This document shows positions 5,912-12,669 of a stretch of DNA of 12,771 nucleotides, piece by piece. Each line of letters starts with the position of its first letter. Position 1 is the first letter of the stretch. Source of the stretch: Firmicutes bacterium UBA1535 (GTDB lineage Bacteria > Bacillota > Clostridia > Tissierellales > Sedimentibacteraceae); assembly GCA_002323775.1 (NCBI GenBank), contig DCPV01000159.1, positions 1 to 12,771 of the forward strand, written 5' to 3'. The notes under the pieces were generated by a model. It was not told the DNA's origin. It searched no databases and worked only from the letters and a program-made list of their open reading frames with translations. Made by a program: the position numbers and the translations under genes.

Positions 5912-6739
5912 ATGGAAAAAATATTGCTTTTTAATGAAATAGAGCAAATAGAAAAACATATTGATAAATATAGTATGGAACATATAATTAATGGTCAAAT
6001 TGGTAAATTTGAAAGTCATGCTAGATTTAATTTATTATCCTTTGATTGGCATGATATTGATGCTCCTCAGGAACTTCCATCACAAATTATTATTCATTTT
6101 AGTGATAGAAACATATTTTTTATTTGTGAAAATGAACGAAGCTTTGAAAAAGTTCATAAGTTATTTAAAAAAGATGATTCAATTGAAAAAATGATATACA
6201 ACTTCTTTGCGGGTCTAATAAAAGAAGATACAAATTATTTAGAGACTTTAGAAGAAGAAATAACCGAAACAGAAGATGATTTACTCACTAACTCAAAGAA
6301 AGAATGTACTAAAGAAATTATTAGATATAGGCGTGAATTATTGCAACTAAAAAAATACTATGAGCAGTTAAATAGGATTTTTGAAGGGCTTGTTCAAAAT
6401 GAGAACAATCTAATATCTGAAGATAGTCTTAGATATTTTAATATTTTAGATAGCAGAATTGACAGGCTATTTTCTAATGTTCTAAATATAAGAGATTATG
6501 TAACTCAAGTTCGTGAAGCCTATCAAGCACAAATAGACATTGAACAAAACAACTTGATGCGTGTGTTTACTGTTATAACTTCAATATTTCTACCTTTAAC
6601 TTTAATAGTTGGATGGTATGGAATGAATCTTCAAATGCCTGAATTCTCTTGGCAGCATGGATATACATTTGTTATTGGATTAAGCATATTAATAACCATA
6701 ATATGTTTAATAATATTTAAACGTAAAAAATGGTTTTAG
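5912..6739 (+). CDS. CorA-family divalent metal channel
   Basis: A 275-residue member of the CorA metal ion transporter family (Mg2+, Co2+ or Ni2+ uptake through a membrane pentamer). Residues 1-215 form the cytosolic domain, ending in long acidic and coiled-coil-rich helices (ETLEEEITETEDDL, RYRRELLQLKKYYEQL). Two membrane helices lie near 217-236 and 251-270. Helix 1 ends in the diagnostic GMN motif at 237-239 (YGMNLQMPE), and the basic tail KRKKWF is typical. The frame is open from 5789, but the first 41 codons give a Cys-rich stretch with no family likeness. ATG 5912 has AGG 7 bases upstream and starts with MEKILLF. It lies 128 bases after lexA without a clear promoter, so co-transcription is possible, but no SOS link is known. 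It is slightly short for the family; the metal preferred cannot be read from sequence. Confidence 0.92.
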   Translation: MEKILLFNEIEQIEKHIDKYSMEHIINGQIGKFESHARFNLLSFDWHDIDAPQELPSQIIIHFSDRNIFFICENERSFEKVHKLFKKDDSIEKMIYNFFAGLIKEDTNYLETLEEEITETEDDLLTNSKKECTKEIIRYRRELLQLKKYYEQLNRIFEGLVQNENNLISEDSLRYFNILDSRIDRLFSNVLNIRDYVTQVREAYQAQIDIEQNNLMRVFTVITSIFLPLTLIVGWYGMNLQMPEFSWQHGYTFVIGLSILITIICLIIFKRKKWF

Positions 6740-6790
6740 AATTAAATCATAAAAATTAATAAGCGTCATTTGCTTGTCATTGATAAAGTT

Positions 6791-6834
6791 TAAACCCAAA
6801 TACCATGAACAAAAGTTCTGGTCATTTGGGTTTA
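6791..6834. terminator. Strong two-way terminator between corA and the lipoprotein gene
   Basis: The outer arms 6791-6801 and 6824-6834 pair perfectly (11 bp with a CCC/GGG core). After a small bulge the stem continues with ACCA/TGGT and GAAC/GTTC (one bulged T) to an AAAA loop. T-rich sequence follows on both strands. It sits between converging stop codons at 6739 and 6909. Confidence 0.8.
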
Positions 6835-6908
6835 GTTGTATTTTAACTGTATAAAAATCTTTATTATATTTACTTATCAAATAGAATTAGTATTATAAAA
6901 TCAATATT

Positions 6909-7292
6909 CTATTTACCCCATTTGATTGTGTAACTACCTTTATGACTTTTTGCTTCAATGCTTATTTTATATTTTCCAGCTTCACTTAATTTTACGGTAA
7001 AATTAGATGTAGGAATATTATGGCCTTCATAAGCTATATTTTCATTATCATCTTTTATAAGTAAGTCTATTTTTCCTTCTTCTGTTTTTATATCAACAGA
7101 AACAACGCATGTATCCCCTTCATTTACAGTTATGTTTTTATTTTTGTTACCTGAAAACTTCGCATATTTCATCGACATTGAAGATAATGTATTATTCTCA
7201 ATTGAGCCAATTGTGAATTGACTCCCATATGTACATCCAGCAAAGCTAATAGATATTATTAATACTAAAATAATTAAAATAATTTTTTTCAT
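6909..7292 (-). CDS. Small secreted lipoprotein, last gene of the padR operon
   Basis: A 127-residue protein with a lipoprotein signal peptide: KK, a hydrophobic core IILIILVLIISISF, then the lipobox FAGC with Cys20 as the lipid-modified residue. The mature part is a beta-rich domain of about 105 residues; the end (AGKYKISIEAKSHKGSYTIKW) looks like a beta-sandwich with a hydrophobic edge. No catalytic motif is visible. It should be attached to the outer face of the membrane. GAGGAG lies 9 bases before the ATG. It starts 14 bases after the DUF2812 gene, so the three genes form one operon under PadR. I recall similar small lipoproteins beside PadR/DUF2812 pairs in Bacillota, but no role is established that I know of. 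Cell-envelope stress sensing is a guess from the context. Confidence 0.85.
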   Translation of the reverse strand: MKKIILIILVLIISISFAGCTYGSQFTIGSIENNTLSSMSMKYAKFSGNKNKNITVNEGDTCVVSVDIKTEEGKIDLLIKDDNENIAYEGHNIPTSNFTVKLSEAGKYKISIEAKSHKGSYTIKWGK

Positions 7293-7306
7293 TATTTAAT
7301 TCTCCT

Positions 7307-7915
7307 CTACTCATTTATTTTATTAAATTTTTTATATTGATTTATTTTTGACATATATCTATAATATTGTATTATTAGAAAAATTGCTATAGGCAATAAT
7401 GCAATTATTCCAAACACATTAAAAGAATGAGTGCAAATAAAAGCAAGCATTAACAAATCAATTATTAATAAGTATAAATTCATATTTTGAAAAGGTTTAT
7501 AATAATTGATTAAATCTTCATAATTGCTATAAATATTAAATGGTTTACCATCTCTCTTTTTTTCAATTATCAGTATTTCCTTATTAAAATTACCAGGAGA
7601 TGTAGAGATTTGTCCTATACCTCTGCTATATGGACGCCAAGATATTTTTCCTATTGAGTAATTTAGATTAATATTTTTGGTAAAAACATTATATCCCATC
7701 TGTTCTAAGAATAATTTATATTCGTCTATTTGCTTGTTAGATTTATTGCCTACAAATTCTAAGCAATATTCATATTCATTAATATTAGATGTTTCAAATT
7801 CATACTTTAATTTTTTTGTATCTATTAATCTATATCCGAGGCTTGCCATATTATTTAACCATTTTTCTTGAGCGTCTATAAAGCTAAAAAAGTATCTATA
7901 TTTCTTTATTATCAT
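7307..7915 (-). CDS. DUF2812 membrane protein
   Basis: A 202-residue protein. Residues 1-120 form a soluble domain with the block EKWLNNMASLGYRL and the strand pattern YEYCLEFVG, which I recognise as DUF2812. Residues about 142-184 hold two hydrophobic segments (LYLLIIDLLMLAFICTH and FGIIALLPIAIFLIIQYY), followed by a basic cytosolic tail. DUF2812 proteins commonly sit next to PadR-type regulators in Bacillota; the biochemical function is unknown. GGAGG lies 7 bases before ATG 7915, inside the end of padR. The two genes overlap by 20 bases, which suggests translational coupling. One reading is a membrane partner or anti-regulator of PadR, but this is inference only. Confidence 0.85.
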   Translation of the reverse strand: MIIKKYRYFFSFIDAQEKWLNNMASLGYRLIDTKKLKYEFETSNINEYEYCLEFVGNKSNKQIDEYKLFLEQMGYNVFTKNINLNYSIGKISWRPYSRGIGQISTSPGNFNKEILIIEKKRDGKPFNIYSNYEDLINYYKPFQNMNLYLLIIDLLMLAFICTHSFNVFGIIALLPIAIFLIIQYYRYMSKINQYKKFNKINE

Positions 7916-8237
7916 TTATATTTCCTCCTACTATTTTATTAGCGATACTATATATCTGTTTAAGCCTATTTAACTCAATCTCTGAAATTTTTTTACCATC
8001 TTCTGTTATTAAATATTCTTTTTTCCCACCACTATCCTCACTATATAGTTTAATCCATCCTTTTTTTGTCAATGTATTTATAGCACCATATAATGTCCCG
8101 GCTCCTAATAAAAGTCTTCCATCTGTTTCTTTTTCAATGAATTGCATAATTCCATATCCATGATTGGGTCTATATAATGATAATAAAATAAAAAAAGTTG
8201 TTTCAGTCAATGCACCACCTTTAATATTGTCTCTCAT
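7896..8237 (-). CDS. PadR-family transcriptional regulator
   Basis: A 113-residue winged helix-turn-helix protein of the short PadR subfamily (PadR-s2 size). The N-terminal block LTETTFFILLSLYRPNHGYGIMQFIE and the recognition part LLLGAGTLYGAINTLTKKGWI are diagnostic, followed by the wing (EYLITEDGKKIS) and a C-terminal helix used for dimer formation. GGAGG (8244-8248) lies 6 bases before the ATG. It is the first gene of a three-gene operon with the DUF2812 protein and the lipoprotein. Such regulators usually repress their own operon and are released by a small molecule or drug. The 10-bp dyad at 8251-8284 over the transcription start is the natural operator. The ligand is unknown. Confidence 0.93.
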   Translation of the reverse strand: MRDNIKGGALTETTFFILLSLYRPNHGYGIMQFIEKETDGRLLLGAGTLYGAINTLTKKGWIKLYSEDSGGKKEYLITEDGKKISEIELNRLKQIYSIANKIVGGNINDNKEI

Positions 8238-8250
8238 CCTTATCCTCCAT

Positions 8251-8284
8251 TATTACAGTATACTTTATATCGTTTACTGTAATA
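8251..8284. promoter_or_regulatory. 10-bp inverted repeat, likely PadR operator
   Basis: TATTACAGTA at 8251-8260 and TACTGTAATA at 8275-8284 are exact complements separated by 14 bases. The dyad covers the predicted transcription start and runs close to the ribosome site of padR. A second pair of short complementary words, CGTTTA (8271-8276) and TAAACG (8297-8302), brackets the -10 element. Autorepression by PadR is inferred. Confidence 0.6.
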
Positions 8285-8286
8285 GC

Positions 8287-8315
8287 AGTATATCACTAAA
8301 CGTAATAGTTGTCAA
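8287..8315 (-). promoter_or_regulatory. padR operon promoter
   Basis: On the minus strand, a perfect TTGACA (8315-8310), 17 bases, then TATACT (8292-8287). It is the cleanest promoter on the right side of the window and lies 50 bases before the padR start. Confidence 0.75.
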
Positions 8316-8316
8316 T

Positions 8317-8351
8317 AAAAAATTCTGATAATATTTTTATCAGAATTTTTT
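8317..8351 (-). terminator. Rho-independent terminator of the kinase gene
   Basis: A 14-bp perfect stem (8317-8330 with 8338-8351) with a 7-base loop, ending in a run of six Ts on the minus strand. It follows the kinase stop codon (8357) at once and abuts the -35 of the padR promoter, so it separates the two units. Confidence 0.85.
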
Positions 8352-8356
8352 ATATT

Positions 8357-9268
8357 TTATAGGTTTTTAATTTCATTATTAATTCTATCAAATCTTTCAT
8401 CAGAAAGTAATGCACCTTTTGTTTCTACAACAGCTGATGAAACTAAGTTTGCAATCTTTACTGATTTTTCCATGTCATATTTTTTGTAGTAGCAAGCCAT
8501 GACCGAACCTATATGTGCGTCCCCTGCTCCTATTGTATCTATTTGCTTTACTTTTACTGCGTCAATATGACTTAATTTTCCATTTTCGTAATAACAAGCG
8601 CCTTTGCATCCACAGGTTACTACAATTATATTATTTGTTAATTTATGCAAGCATTTAACTGCTTCAATTAACTCAATTTTATTGGTAAATTGATATGCTT
8701 CATCATCATTTAGGTGCAATATTGGCGAAAGCTTGAATATTCTATATAATAATTCTGTAGGTATAGAATTAATTCTTGGGCCTGGAGCAAAAAACACTGG
8801 TATATTTTTATTTTTTTCTAAAAAATCTACTATTTCAGAGCCTGTATCATCTTCTATTTCAAGTCCGCAGATGTAGATTGCCTCTATTTGTGATGTATCT
8901 ATTTCTTCAAGCCATTCTTTATGTATTAAATATTCTGCACCATGGTTAGATATGAATGTTCTTTCTCCAGATGGTTCGATGAAGCAATAACAACAGCCAT
9001 TATCCATATTAGGTGTTGGTACTGGTGTTGAAATATTTCTTGCTTCTAATTCTTTTCTGACAAAATCACCGTATATTCCAGTTCCTACCGGTGAAAATAA
9101 TACATATGGGACATCAAAATGTCTTAAAGTATCTGATACATTGTAGGCACAACCACCGAGTGACATTTCCTGAGTTATGACATTGACATCTTGTCCAGTG
9201 CCAGGCAAATAATTAACATTTATTATAATATCAACAACCGTTGAACCTATTACTAATATTTTTTTCAT
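8357..9268 (-). CDS. PfkB/ribokinase-family carbohydrate or nucleoside kinase
   Basis: A 303-residue cytosolic kinase of the PfkB family, which moves the ATP gamma-phosphate to a sugar or nucleoside hydroxyl. Visible marks: the start KKILVIGSTVVDII, the glycine motif SLGGCAYNVS at about 36-45, HLNDDEA in the middle, and the anion-hole motif DTIGAGDAH with the catalytic base Asp250. The usual Phe after GAGDA is His here. The substrate cannot be named; ribose, fructose-type sugars or nucleosides are all possible. The frame is open to GTG 9283, but that GTG is part of the AGGTG ribosome site (9285-9281), so ATG 9268 is preferred although its 12-base spacing is long. It has its own promoter at 9363-9392, a structured leader and a strong terminator, so it is a single-gene unit. 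Confidence 0.92.
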   Translation of the reverse strand: MKKILVIGSTVVDIIINVNYLPGTGQDVNVITQEMSLGGCAYNVSDTLRHFDVPYVLFSPVGTGIYGDFVRKELEARNISTPVPTPNMDNGCCYCFIEPSGERTFISNHGAEYLIHKEWLEEIDTSQIEAIYICGLEIEDDTGSEIVDFLEKNKNIPVFFAPGPRINSIPTELLYRIFKLSPILHLNDDEAYQFTNKIELIEAVKCLHKLTNNIIVVTCGCKGACYYENGKLSHIDAVKVKQIDTIGAGDAHIGSVMACYYKKYDMEKSVKIANLVSSAVVETKGALLSDERFDRINNEIKNL

Positions 9269-9276
9269 TATTATGT

Positions 9277-9351
9277 CATGCACCTATGTACAAAATGCCA
9301 TGAAAACTTTGTGCAATGTACAAAGTTTGCTAAAGACAAATTCGGTGCATA
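9277..9351 (-). promoter_or_regulatory. Structured leader of the kinase gene, candidate cis-regulatory RNA
   Basis: On the transcript, an 8-bp helix (one G-U pair) joins 9351-9344 with 9284-9277. Its 3' arm covers most of the AGGUG ribosome site at 9285-9281. Inside it, a 9-bp perfect hairpin is formed by 9328-9320 and 9312-9304 with a 7-base loop. The word ATGTACAAA occurs twice on the plus strand, at 9286-9294 and 9316-9324. The predicted transcript would start near 9356, so the helices fill the whole leader. I match it to no known riboswitch class. Confidence 0.4.
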
Positions 9352-9362
9352 CCCTTTCGTTA

Positions 9363-9392
9363 TTTATAATTTTTTTGAACATTAAATTTCAA
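9363..9392 (-). promoter_or_regulatory. Promoter of the kinase gene
   Basis: On the minus strand, TTGAAA (9392-9387), 18 bases, then TATAAA (9368-9363). It lies between the GNAT stop (9417) and the kinase leader. Confidence 0.55.
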
Positions 9393-9416
9393 TGCTATTT
9401 ATTATTCTAATTATAT

Positions 9417-10064
9417 TCATAATCTTGGTTTATTCATGGAAACAAGCTCTAAAAATCTTTTCTGAGATGGCAATCCTGATACTTTTTCTTTTAGGGCGAA
9501 GTTCTTGTCAAATGCTTCTGACTTTTCCTTGTCTATTTCATATATTTCACCCTCAAAGAATCTACCTTTACACTCAGCAAGAGCACCTGCAACTAACTCA
9601 CAAGCGAGTAAAGGCACTGCGTATGTATTCTGCCATGTTCCTATAGAATAGGTTTGTGCACCGACAAATCCTACTCTTTTATAAAACTCAGGATCACCAA
9701 AAATCAAAATAGCTTTATATCCCAAATCCTTAGCTATAATTTTTGTATGCTCAATCAATTTTGAACCTATTCCCTTGCCTTGATATTCAGGCAAAACTGA
9801 AACAGGTCCAAAACATAATACAGGATATTTTTTATTATCATCACCAAAAATATAAGTTTCTATATACATGATATTTCCAACTATTCTATTATCATCAACT
9901 GCAACATAATCTAATTCTTTCACAAAAGCTGGTGAATTTCTCATAATATGTACAAGATAATGCTCATCGCATCCGGGACTATGATGATTCCAAAATGCTT
10001 CTCTTGTGACTGTTTCAACTTCTTTATAATCCTTTTCTTGCTCTTTCCTTATTATTATATTCAT
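9417..10064 (-). CDS. GNAT-family N-acetyltransferase (YhbS-like)
   Basis: A 215-residue cytosolic acetyltransferase of the GNAT superfamily, which transfers acetyl from acetyl-CoA to an amine. The CoA-binding motif A is clear at about 86-105 (FGPVSVLPEYQGKGIGSKLI), with the Q95-x-x-G98-x-G100 pyrophosphate loop. GDPEFYKRVGF at 123-133 is the typical motif B region of the YhbS/COG3153 group. The substrate is unknown. The C-terminal 75 residues (LLACELVAGALAECKGRFFEGE) extend beyond the core fold, as in that group. GAGGAGT (10078-10072) is an excellent ribosome site 7 bases before the ATG. It lies 125 bases after the YnbB-like gene, behind a leader that can fold in two ways. No terminator separates it cleanly from either neighbour, but the kinase downstream has its own promoter. 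Confidence 0.93.
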   Translation of the reverse strand: MNIIIRKEQEKDYKEVETVTREAFWNHHSPGCDEHYLVHIMRNSPAFVKELDYVAVDDNRIVGNIMYIETYIFGDDNKKYPVLCFGPVSVLPEYQGKGIGSKLIEHTKIIAKDLGYKAILIFGDPEFYKRVGFVGAQTYSIGTWQNTYAVPLLACELVAGALAECKGRFFEGEIYEIDKEKSEAFDKNFALKEKVSGLPSQKRFLELVSMNKPRL

Positions 10065-10071
10065 TTCTAAT

Positions 10072-10171
10072 ACTCCTCAAAATAATTTGCGTTTCAAAGT
10101 AAGTTTAAAAAATAAATTTCTATAAATATTATGCAGGAGGAGTAACACTCCTCCATTAGACTTGCAAATTA
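10072..10171 (-). promoter_or_regulatory. GNAT gene leader: candidate Shine-Dalgarno switch
   Basis: On the transcript, helix A pairs 10171-10164 with 10090-10083 (8 bp, perfect). Inside it, hairpin B pairs GGAGGAGU (10154-10147) with ACUCCUCC (10143-10136) around a GUU loop. The ribosome site GAGGAGU (10078-10072) repeats the 5' arm of hairpin B, so the 3' arm can pair with it instead (7 bp, perfect). The two states would leave the ribosome site free or hidden. A 20-codon ORF (10156-10094) runs through the hairpin but lacks a ribosome site. Hairpin B alone could instead be the terminator of the upstream gene, though no T tract follows. Confidence 0.45.
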
Positions 10172-10189
10172 GGTATTTATTTAAAAGTT

Positions 10190-11494
10190 TTACTTATTAT
10201 TTAATTTTATTTCTATATTGTCATGCTCAAGCATTTTCTGCAAGGATATCATAACTCCTAGCTTAGAATGGTCATAAAACAATCCGCCTTGAATATATGC
10301 TATATATGGCTCTCTTATTGGCGCATCTGCACTTAGTTCTATTGAAGAACCTGATACAAAAGCACCTGATGCCATTATTACTTGATTTGTATAACCCGGC
10401 ATATCCCAAGGAACAGGAGTAACGTGAGCATCTACAGGTGATGCAGCTTGTACTGCTTCACAAATTTTTATGACTAAGTCAGGATTATTAAATTTGATTG
10501 CTTGAATTATATCACTTCTATCATCATCAAGCTTTGGAGTTATTTCATAACCAAGAGAATTAAAAACTGCTCCGAATAGAATAGCGCCTTTTAGAGCCTC
10601 ACTTGTTATATGTGGTGCAAAAAATAAACCTTGTAGTGTATTTCTTGTAGTACCAAAGGTCAAGCCGATTTCCTTGCCTACTCCAGGGGCTGTTAGTCTA
10701 TTTGCAATTCTGTCGATTATAGCTTTTTTACCCGCAATATATCCGCCAGATAATGCAATTCCACCACCCGGATTTTTAATTAGTGAGCCTACTACAACAT
10801 CTGCTCCGATATCTGATGGCTCTATAGTGTCTACAAATTCTCCATAGCAATTATCCACCATTATGTAAATGTCGGGACAAGTCTCTCTTATTTTCTTAAT
10901 AGCTGCTTTGATTTTTTCCATTGTAAATGCCGGTCTAAAGCTGTAACCAGTCGAACGTTGGAACATCAATAGCTTTGTTTTTTCTGTTATAGAATTAATA
11001 CAAGCTTCAATATCTATACTATAATCTTCTTTTAAAGCTATTTCCTTATATATAATTCCAACTTCTTTTAAATTGCCCGGCTCGTCATTTTCTTCTCCAA
11101 GAACAGTTAGAAGTGTATCATAAGGCTTCCCTGTTACTGCAATGACTTCATCTCCATGTTTTAATATACCGGATAATGTCAAATATAAAGCATGTGTTCC
11201 TGAAGCGATTGACGGTCTAACCAAAGCGTCCTCAGTATGAAATACTGAAGCAAAAATGCTTTCAACCTTTTCTCTACCTATATCGCCATAGCCATAACCA
11301 GAATTCCAATAAAAATGAGTGTAATCTAACCTGTTTTCCTGCATCGCTGATATGACCTTGTACTGGTTATATTCTCTTGTTTTATCTATACTTGGAAAAT
11401 ATGTTTCCTTAACTTCTGATTCAATTTTTGTGACATAATCATAAACTTTCTTAGAAATGCCAAATTGTTTACATAATATTTCTTCTGTTAACAT
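10190..11494 (-). CDS. ynbB: YnbB / methionine gamma-lyase-family PLP enzyme
   Basis: A 434-residue fold-type I PLP enzyme of the Cys/Met metabolism superfamily, in the branch often labelled methionine gamma-lyase family or aluminium resistance protein (YnbB in B. subtilis). Key features: FYWNSGYGYGDIGRE near 61-75, RPSIASGTHAL for phosphate binding near 93-103, Asp214 in VDNCYGEF to pair with the pyridine nitrogen, and the PLP lysine Lys240 in GSLIKNPGGG. The length is typical. The true substrate is not known to me and the annotation names are historical. GAGGT (11503-11499) lies 4 bases before the ATG. It follows miaA in the same direction with a 183-base gap; in many Bacillota hfq lies between these two, and no such frame is seen here. 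The chromosomal neighbourhood of miaA fits the ynbB identity. Confidence 0.93.
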   Translation of the reverse strand: MLTEEILCKQFGISKKVYDYVTKIESEVKETYFPSIDKTREYNQYKVISAMQENRLDYTHFYWNSGYGYGDIGREKVESIFASVFHTEDALVRPSIASGTHALYLTLSGILKHGDEVIAVTGKPYDTLLTVLGEENDEPGNLKEVGIIYKEIALKEDYSIDIEACINSITEKTKLLMFQRSTGYSFRPAFTMEKIKAAIKKIRETCPDIYIMVDNCYGEFVDTIEPSDIGADVVVGSLIKNPGGGIALSGGYIAGKKAIIDRIANRLTAPGVGKEIGLTFGTTRNTLQGLFFAPHITSEALKGAILFGAVFNSLGYEITPKLDDDRSDIIQAIKFNNPDLVIKICEAVQAASPVDAHVTPVPWDMPGYTNQVIMASGAFVSGSSIELSADAPIREPYIAYIQGGLFYDHSKLGVMISLQKMLEHDNIEIKLNNK

Positions 11495-11513
11495 TTTTAC
11501 CTCTTTTTATAAT

Positions 11514-11543
11514 TTTATATAAATTTCTCATAGTTTGTAGCAA
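11514..11543 (-). promoter_or_regulatory. Possible ynbB promoter
   Basis: On the minus strand, TTGCTA (11543-11538), 18 bases, then TATAAA (11519-11514). The leader would be about 13 bases. The match is moderate and such words are frequent in this AT-rich DNA. Confidence 0.35.
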
Positions 11544-11677
11544 TTCAATTGAGTACATATAGAATAATTACTATCATTAGAATTTCTCGTATATATTTGT
11601 AATAGAATTAAATCTCTTAAAAAAACGATGTTTCTTGTGATGTAATTGTGTTTATATTTGAAATAATATCAAAGCTT

Positions 11678-12610
11678 CTAATCTATATCTATGGTGTTAT
11701 ATATATTTTCTATTATTAAATCGATATCACTTAAATTTGTCAAATCAAACCATTGTATACTTTTATCTGCCTTAAACCATGTGAATTGTCTTTTTGCAAA
11801 ATGTCTTGTATTTGTTTTTAAGGTTTCTATCGCTTCTTCCTTTGTTACCTTACCATCTAAATAATCTATGATTTCTTTATAGCCTATTCCTCTCATAGAA
11901 GTCAAATTCATAGTATATCCTTTATCTAGCAATGCTCTAACTTCATCTATAAGACCATCTTCAATCATCAAATCCACTCGTTTATTAATTCTTTGATATA
12001 AGATATCTCTTTCCATCTCAAGTCCTATTATTTTATAGTCATATTTATTGCTTGGCTTTCTTATGTCCGTACTCATATCTGAGAATTTTTTTCCCGTTAT
12101 ATGACATACCTCTAATGCTCTAATTACTCTTTTTACATTATTCTTATGTATCTTTTCACATGCCTTTGGATCTATAGCTATTAGAAGCTCGTAAAGCTTA
12201 TCTGTACCATGTTCTTCATAATAATCTGTATAGTATTTTTTAATTTTTTCATCAGATTTTACTGTACCAAAATCCAAATCATAAAGTAAAGAATTAAGAT
12301 AAAGACCGCTACCGCCAATGATTATAGGAAGTTTGCCCTTACTGTGAATTTCTTCAATATGTCTTTCTGCCATCTTCTGAAATTCTGAGACAGAGAATTC
12401 TTCATCAGGCTCAATCAGATTAATCATATGATGCTTTATACCACAGGCTTCTTGCTCTGTAACCTTTGCAGTACCAATATCCATATATTTATACACCTGC
12501 ATTGAATCAGCAGATATGATTTCGGTATTAAATTTTTTTGCAAGCTCAATAGATACATAGGTTTTTCCAACAGCAGTAGGACCTACTATAACTAAAATTT
12601 TATTATTTAT
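11678..12610 (-). CDS. miaA: tRNA dimethylallyltransferase, apparent ATA start codon
   Basis: MiaA adds dimethylallyl to A37 of tRNAs that read UNN codons. The full reading frame gives 310 residues, the normal size. It shows the P-loop GPTAVGKT at 10-17, then SADSMQVYKYMDIGTAK, GSGLYLNSLLYDLDF, KRVIRALEV and the C-terminal RQFTWFK. The first ATG in frame (12502) would delete the P-loop, so translation must begin upstream. Upstream of the P-loop there are only ATA (12610-12608), AAT, AAT, AAA and ATT before an in-frame stop TAA (12613-12611). The ribosome-site-like AAGGAA (12626-12621) is 10 bases before the ATA, which sits exactly where Met is expected (MNNKILVIVG). Either the start is ATA, ATT is used, or there is a base error. 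It follows mutL by 59 bases, as in many Bacillota. Confidence 0.93.
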   Translation of the reverse strand: MNNKILVIVGPTAVGKTYVSIELAKKFNTEIISADSMQVYKYMDIGTAKVTEQEACGIKHHMINLIEPDEEFSVSEFQKMAERHIEEIHSKGKLPIIIGGSGLYLNSLLYDLDFGTVKSDEKIKKYYTDYYEEHGTDKLYELLIAIDPKACEKIHKNNVKRVIRALEVCHITGKKFSDMSTDIRKPSNKYDYKIIGLEMERDILYQRINKRVDLMIEDGLIDEVRALLDKGYTMNLTSMRGIGYKEIIDYLDGKVTKEEAIETLKTNTRHFAKRQFTWFKADKSIQWFDLTNLSDIDLIIENIYNTIDID

Positions 12611-12669
12611 TTAACTCACGTTCCTTGTATAATATATTTAGGTTGATAATGGCAACCCATAACCATTAA

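Noticed and set aside
6807..6818. GAACAAAAGTTC, a perfect GAAC-N4-GTTC LexA-type word
   Set aside because: It forms the top of the terminator hairpin between two converging genes, far from any promoter, so it is best explained as stem plus loop.
9392..9646. Plus-strand frame over the end of the GNAT gene
   Set aside because: It is an antisense shadow of the GNAT gene, without a ribosome site.
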